Part shown: one piece after another, positions 9,015-10,786 of the stretch
Layout of the letters: each line of letters begins with the position of its first letter
Position numbering within the stretch: the first letter of the stretch is position 1
Origin: Planctomycetota bacterium
GTDB lineage: Bacteria > Planctomycetota > Planctomycetia > Pirellulales > Pirellulaceae
Length of the DNA: 10,786 bases
Reading direction: 5' to 3'
Assembly (NCBI GenBank): GCA_026692885.1
Contig: JAPLNJ010001033.1
Span: 1-10,786 of the forward strand
Notes under the pieces: model-generated
The model's input: the letters and a program-made list of their open reading frames with translations, nothing else
What the model was told of the DNA's origin: nothing
The model's database searches: none
Translations under genes and position numbers: made by a program

Positions 9015-10652
9015 TCACGATTTGCGGCAAAAAACCACGCCGAGACCGTCCTCGTAGACAAGCGTCCAACGCGGTGACTCCCGAACCAGTCGACTGAGGT
9101 CTGGTCGAATGAGGTCTGGTTGTGGCGACTTGGCAATGGCGATGTGCTTGACTTGATACCGTGCCAGGACCGCTTCCCAATCCGCTGCTCCATCGCCTAC
9201 GAGTAGGCAATCCCGCCAGGCACGCGGTTTGATCACGTGCAGGGAATTGGTGGTGACGAACACACGCATTCCGGGAGGACCGTCCCAGAGCAGCCAATCG
9301 CCCCAGCTTTGAGGGCAAAACAGGAGTCCTTGGGGAGGATGTTCGCGCAGATACTGAGAGATCCCGCGTGGCGTGTTACGGTTGTAGAGCTGGCGCGCCG
9401 GACGAGATCTGCCGGTGAGCGATTGCACTCCCAAAGGGGATAGCCCTAGACATGCCCATACGACCAGGGCGGAAACCAGCGTATAGCGAAAGGAAAGTTG
9501 GGGCACGGGGGAGTGAAGACCGAGTTCCGGGCCGAATCGCTGTTGCTGTGCTCGTCGAACCAAGAGACTCTGCAAATGCGGCAACAGCACGAACACCGCC
9601 ACGCACACATACCAGTTGAGAAAACGGACCCTCAGGCAAACCGCGCAGGAGAACACCGCCAACAGCAGGATGTCGGTGGCAGTAAAACGCCGCCGACTGT
9701 GACGCAGCAAGATCATCAGCGCCAACCAACTGAGCGCGACCTGAAGCCCGGCAAACGATACGAGTTCCAGCCGAAACCACTCCGTAACGTACTGCAAATT
9801 AGGGTTTTGGGAAAACTTGATGGTGTCGATCAGCAGTTTGACTCCGTACGGATTCACCAGCGTGGACAGGACTGCCAGGGCGGTCAGGATCCACCATCGG
9901 CGGGCCTCTGAACTGCTGACGGCGGCCAACATGCGACGAGATCGCCTGACCGCGTCCACAGATTCGCCCAAGCTGCAGCAGCCGAGTACGACCAATCCGA
10001 TGGCAAACGTGCCGTGCAGATTGGCCCACACCACAAACAACAGCGGGATCGAGACCCAGACAAACCAGCCTGGCTGCCTCCTGTCGGTGGTCCGATCGGT
10101 CGATTCTTTGGTACGGATGGGAGTGGCTAGCGCCACAAGCCACAGGAGGATGGCGAAGCACAGAACACCAAATATCTCTGGCCGGATGAACGCCAGCCTA
10201 CCCCACGACAGACCAAGGCTGGCGATGATTCCGATCAGGGACAGCCCCCAGCTCCTTGTGCGCAAGTAAGACGCGCCCGCCAAGATTAGGAAGGTCGTCA
10301 GCATCGTCAACGCGTAGAGATGGGACAGCCAATCCGCGCCGCCACCGCGCTCCACAAGGGCTAGAATGACTTGGCTGAGCCAAGCCGTGTCTACGATGGG
10401 GATACCCCTGGCAAGTGGGACAAAGGGATCTTCGGTAGGCAGCCTCCGCTGCTCCACAATCCAGTTACCGTACAGGACGTGTCCCCACAGATCTGTGGGG
10501 TATAGAGGCATCCAGTTGCAGTACAGGAACAGTATGCCGAAAAGCGATGCAGCCCCCAGGTGGACTGGCTTGAAGGCCCACCGTGAGCTGAGTTTCGCAG
10601 TCAGTTGTTGATCGTCCGGTAGCACGGCGTGCTGTTGTGCTGTTTCCGACAT
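9015..10652 (-). CDS. Polytopic membrane protein, GT-C glycosyltransferase-like
   Basis: A 545-residue protein with about ten predicted membrane helices (first near 31-51) and a soluble C-terminal part from about 420. Motifs match a widespread, poorly characterised family that I associate with the GT-C membrane glycosyltransferases: DLWGH (54-58), LPTEDPF (71-77), DTAWL (88-92), RPEIF (157-161), WANLHG (209-214), NPYG (267-270), EWF (291-293) and R-RFLNW (341-347). Acidic residues in the first outer loop (Asp54, Asp75, Asp88) are where GT-C enzymes, which use lipid-linked sugars, keep catalytic residues; transferase activity is my inference. The C-terminal part (QGLLFCPQSWGDWLLW, then a region ending VVFCRKS) looks like the globular tail of related proteins. 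It also contains a short tandem repeat PDLIR-PDLSR (from direct repeats at 9095-9105 and 9110-9120). A distant GGAGGG lies 13 nt before the ATG. The gene is a single unit, with no partner on its strand in the window. Confidence 0.75.
   Translation of the reverse strand: MSETAQQHAVLPDDQQLTAKLSSRWAFKPVHLGAASLFGILFLYCNWMPLYPTDLWGHVLYGNWIVEQRRLPTEDPFVPLARGIPIVDTAWLSQVILALVERGGGADWLSHLYALTMLTTFLILAGASYLRTRSWGLSLIGIIASLGLSWGRLAFIRPEIFGVLCFAILLWLVALATPIRTKESTDRTTDRRQPGWFVWVSIPLLFVVWANLHGTFAIGLVVLGCCSLGESVDAVRRSRRMLAAVSSSEARRWWILTALAVLSTLVNPYGVKLLIDTIKFSQNPNLQYVTEWFRLELVSFAGLQVALSWLALMILLRHSRRRFTATDILLLAVFSCAVCLRVRFLNWYVCVAVFVLLPHLQSLLVRRAQQQRFGPELGLHSPVPQLSFRYTLVSALVVWACLGLSPLGVQSLTGRSRPARQLYNRNTPRGISQYLREHPPQGLLFCPQSWGDWLLWDGPPGMRVFVTTNSLHVIKPRAWRDCLLVGDGAADWEAVLARYQVKHIAIAKSPQPDLIRPDLSRLVRESPRWTLVYEDGLGVVFCRKS
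10483..10500. repeat. Perfect 18-bp palindrome inside the membrane protein gene
   Basis: ccccacagatctgtgggg is a perfect inverted repeat without a loop, about 150 nt into the coding region. It encodes the conserved PTDLWGH motif, so much of it is fixed by protein sequence. It may be chance, or a binding site for a dimeric protein. Confidence 0.6.
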
Positions 10653-10786
10653 GACGTTCAGGTTGCCCTCCGGAAATTCAGTTCGGTTCGTTAAAACGCC
10701 CGATGGACTGCTGTGATTACGACTCTAGCGGATGGGTATGACACGTTGGTGAATCGTCGTTTAACCCGGAGCCAACGGCGACGGCG
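10653..10786. other. Upstream region of the membrane protein gene, to window edge
   Basis: These 134 bp hold the 5' leader of the membrane protein gene. Apart from the GGAGGG site I see no convincing promoter, operator or gene start. Confidence 0.4.
10666..10671 (-). promoter_or_regulatory. Possible Shine-Dalgarno site of the membrane protein gene
   Basis: The minus strand reads GGAGGG, a strong anti-Shine-Dalgarno match, but it ends 13 nt before the ATG at 10652, longer than the usual 5-9 nt. No in-frame alternative start lies between, so the ATG remains the best start. Confidence 0.3.

Noticed and set aside
8540..9193. 217-codon open frame on the - strand across the convergent gap
   Set aside because: It overlaps the 3' end of the membrane protein gene out of frame and runs through two palindromic repeats; no family features were seen.

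Overview
This GC-rich window has compact genes, few clear Shine-Dalgarno sites, and gaps filled with dispersed palindromic repeats. That texture suggests Planctomycetota, probably a Pirellula-like lineage. So do the fused ResB-CcsA cytochrome c assembly protein with its long central insert, and the lipoprotein with an 'NRWRGQ' motif beside it. The lineage is inferred from protein style and repeats, not from a marker gene.

Layout from left to right: (1) the 3' part of a superfamily 1 helicase of the IGHMBP2/DNA2-NAM7 type on the + strand, cut by the left edge; (2) a convergent gap with a 25-bp inverted repeat pair; (3) on the - strand, a likely two-gene unit made of a duplicated-domain lipoprotein (7048 to 5936) followed by a 1225-residue CcsBA-type heme export and cytochrome c synthetase (5815 to 2138), separated by two hairpin repeats; (4) a divergent gap of about 630 bp with candidate promoters in both directions and a 14-bp-stem hairpin; (5) an endonuclease/exonuclease/phosphatase-family enzyme on the + strand (7684 to 8409); (6) a convergent gap of about 600 bp with three palindromic repeats; (7) on the - strand, a polytopic membrane protein of GT-C glycosyltransferase style (10652 to 9015), then 134 bp without a gene.

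The only functional link I can argue is between the lipoprotein and CcsBA: same strand, adjacent, both predicted to act on the outer face of the cytoplasmic membrane. The other genes look like unrelated core genes. I found no mobile element with a transposase, no CRISPR array, no defence system and no RNA gene. The most interesting items are the lipoprotein's internal pseudo-symmetry, the nested palindrome that supplies its stop codon, and the repeat family shared between gaps.
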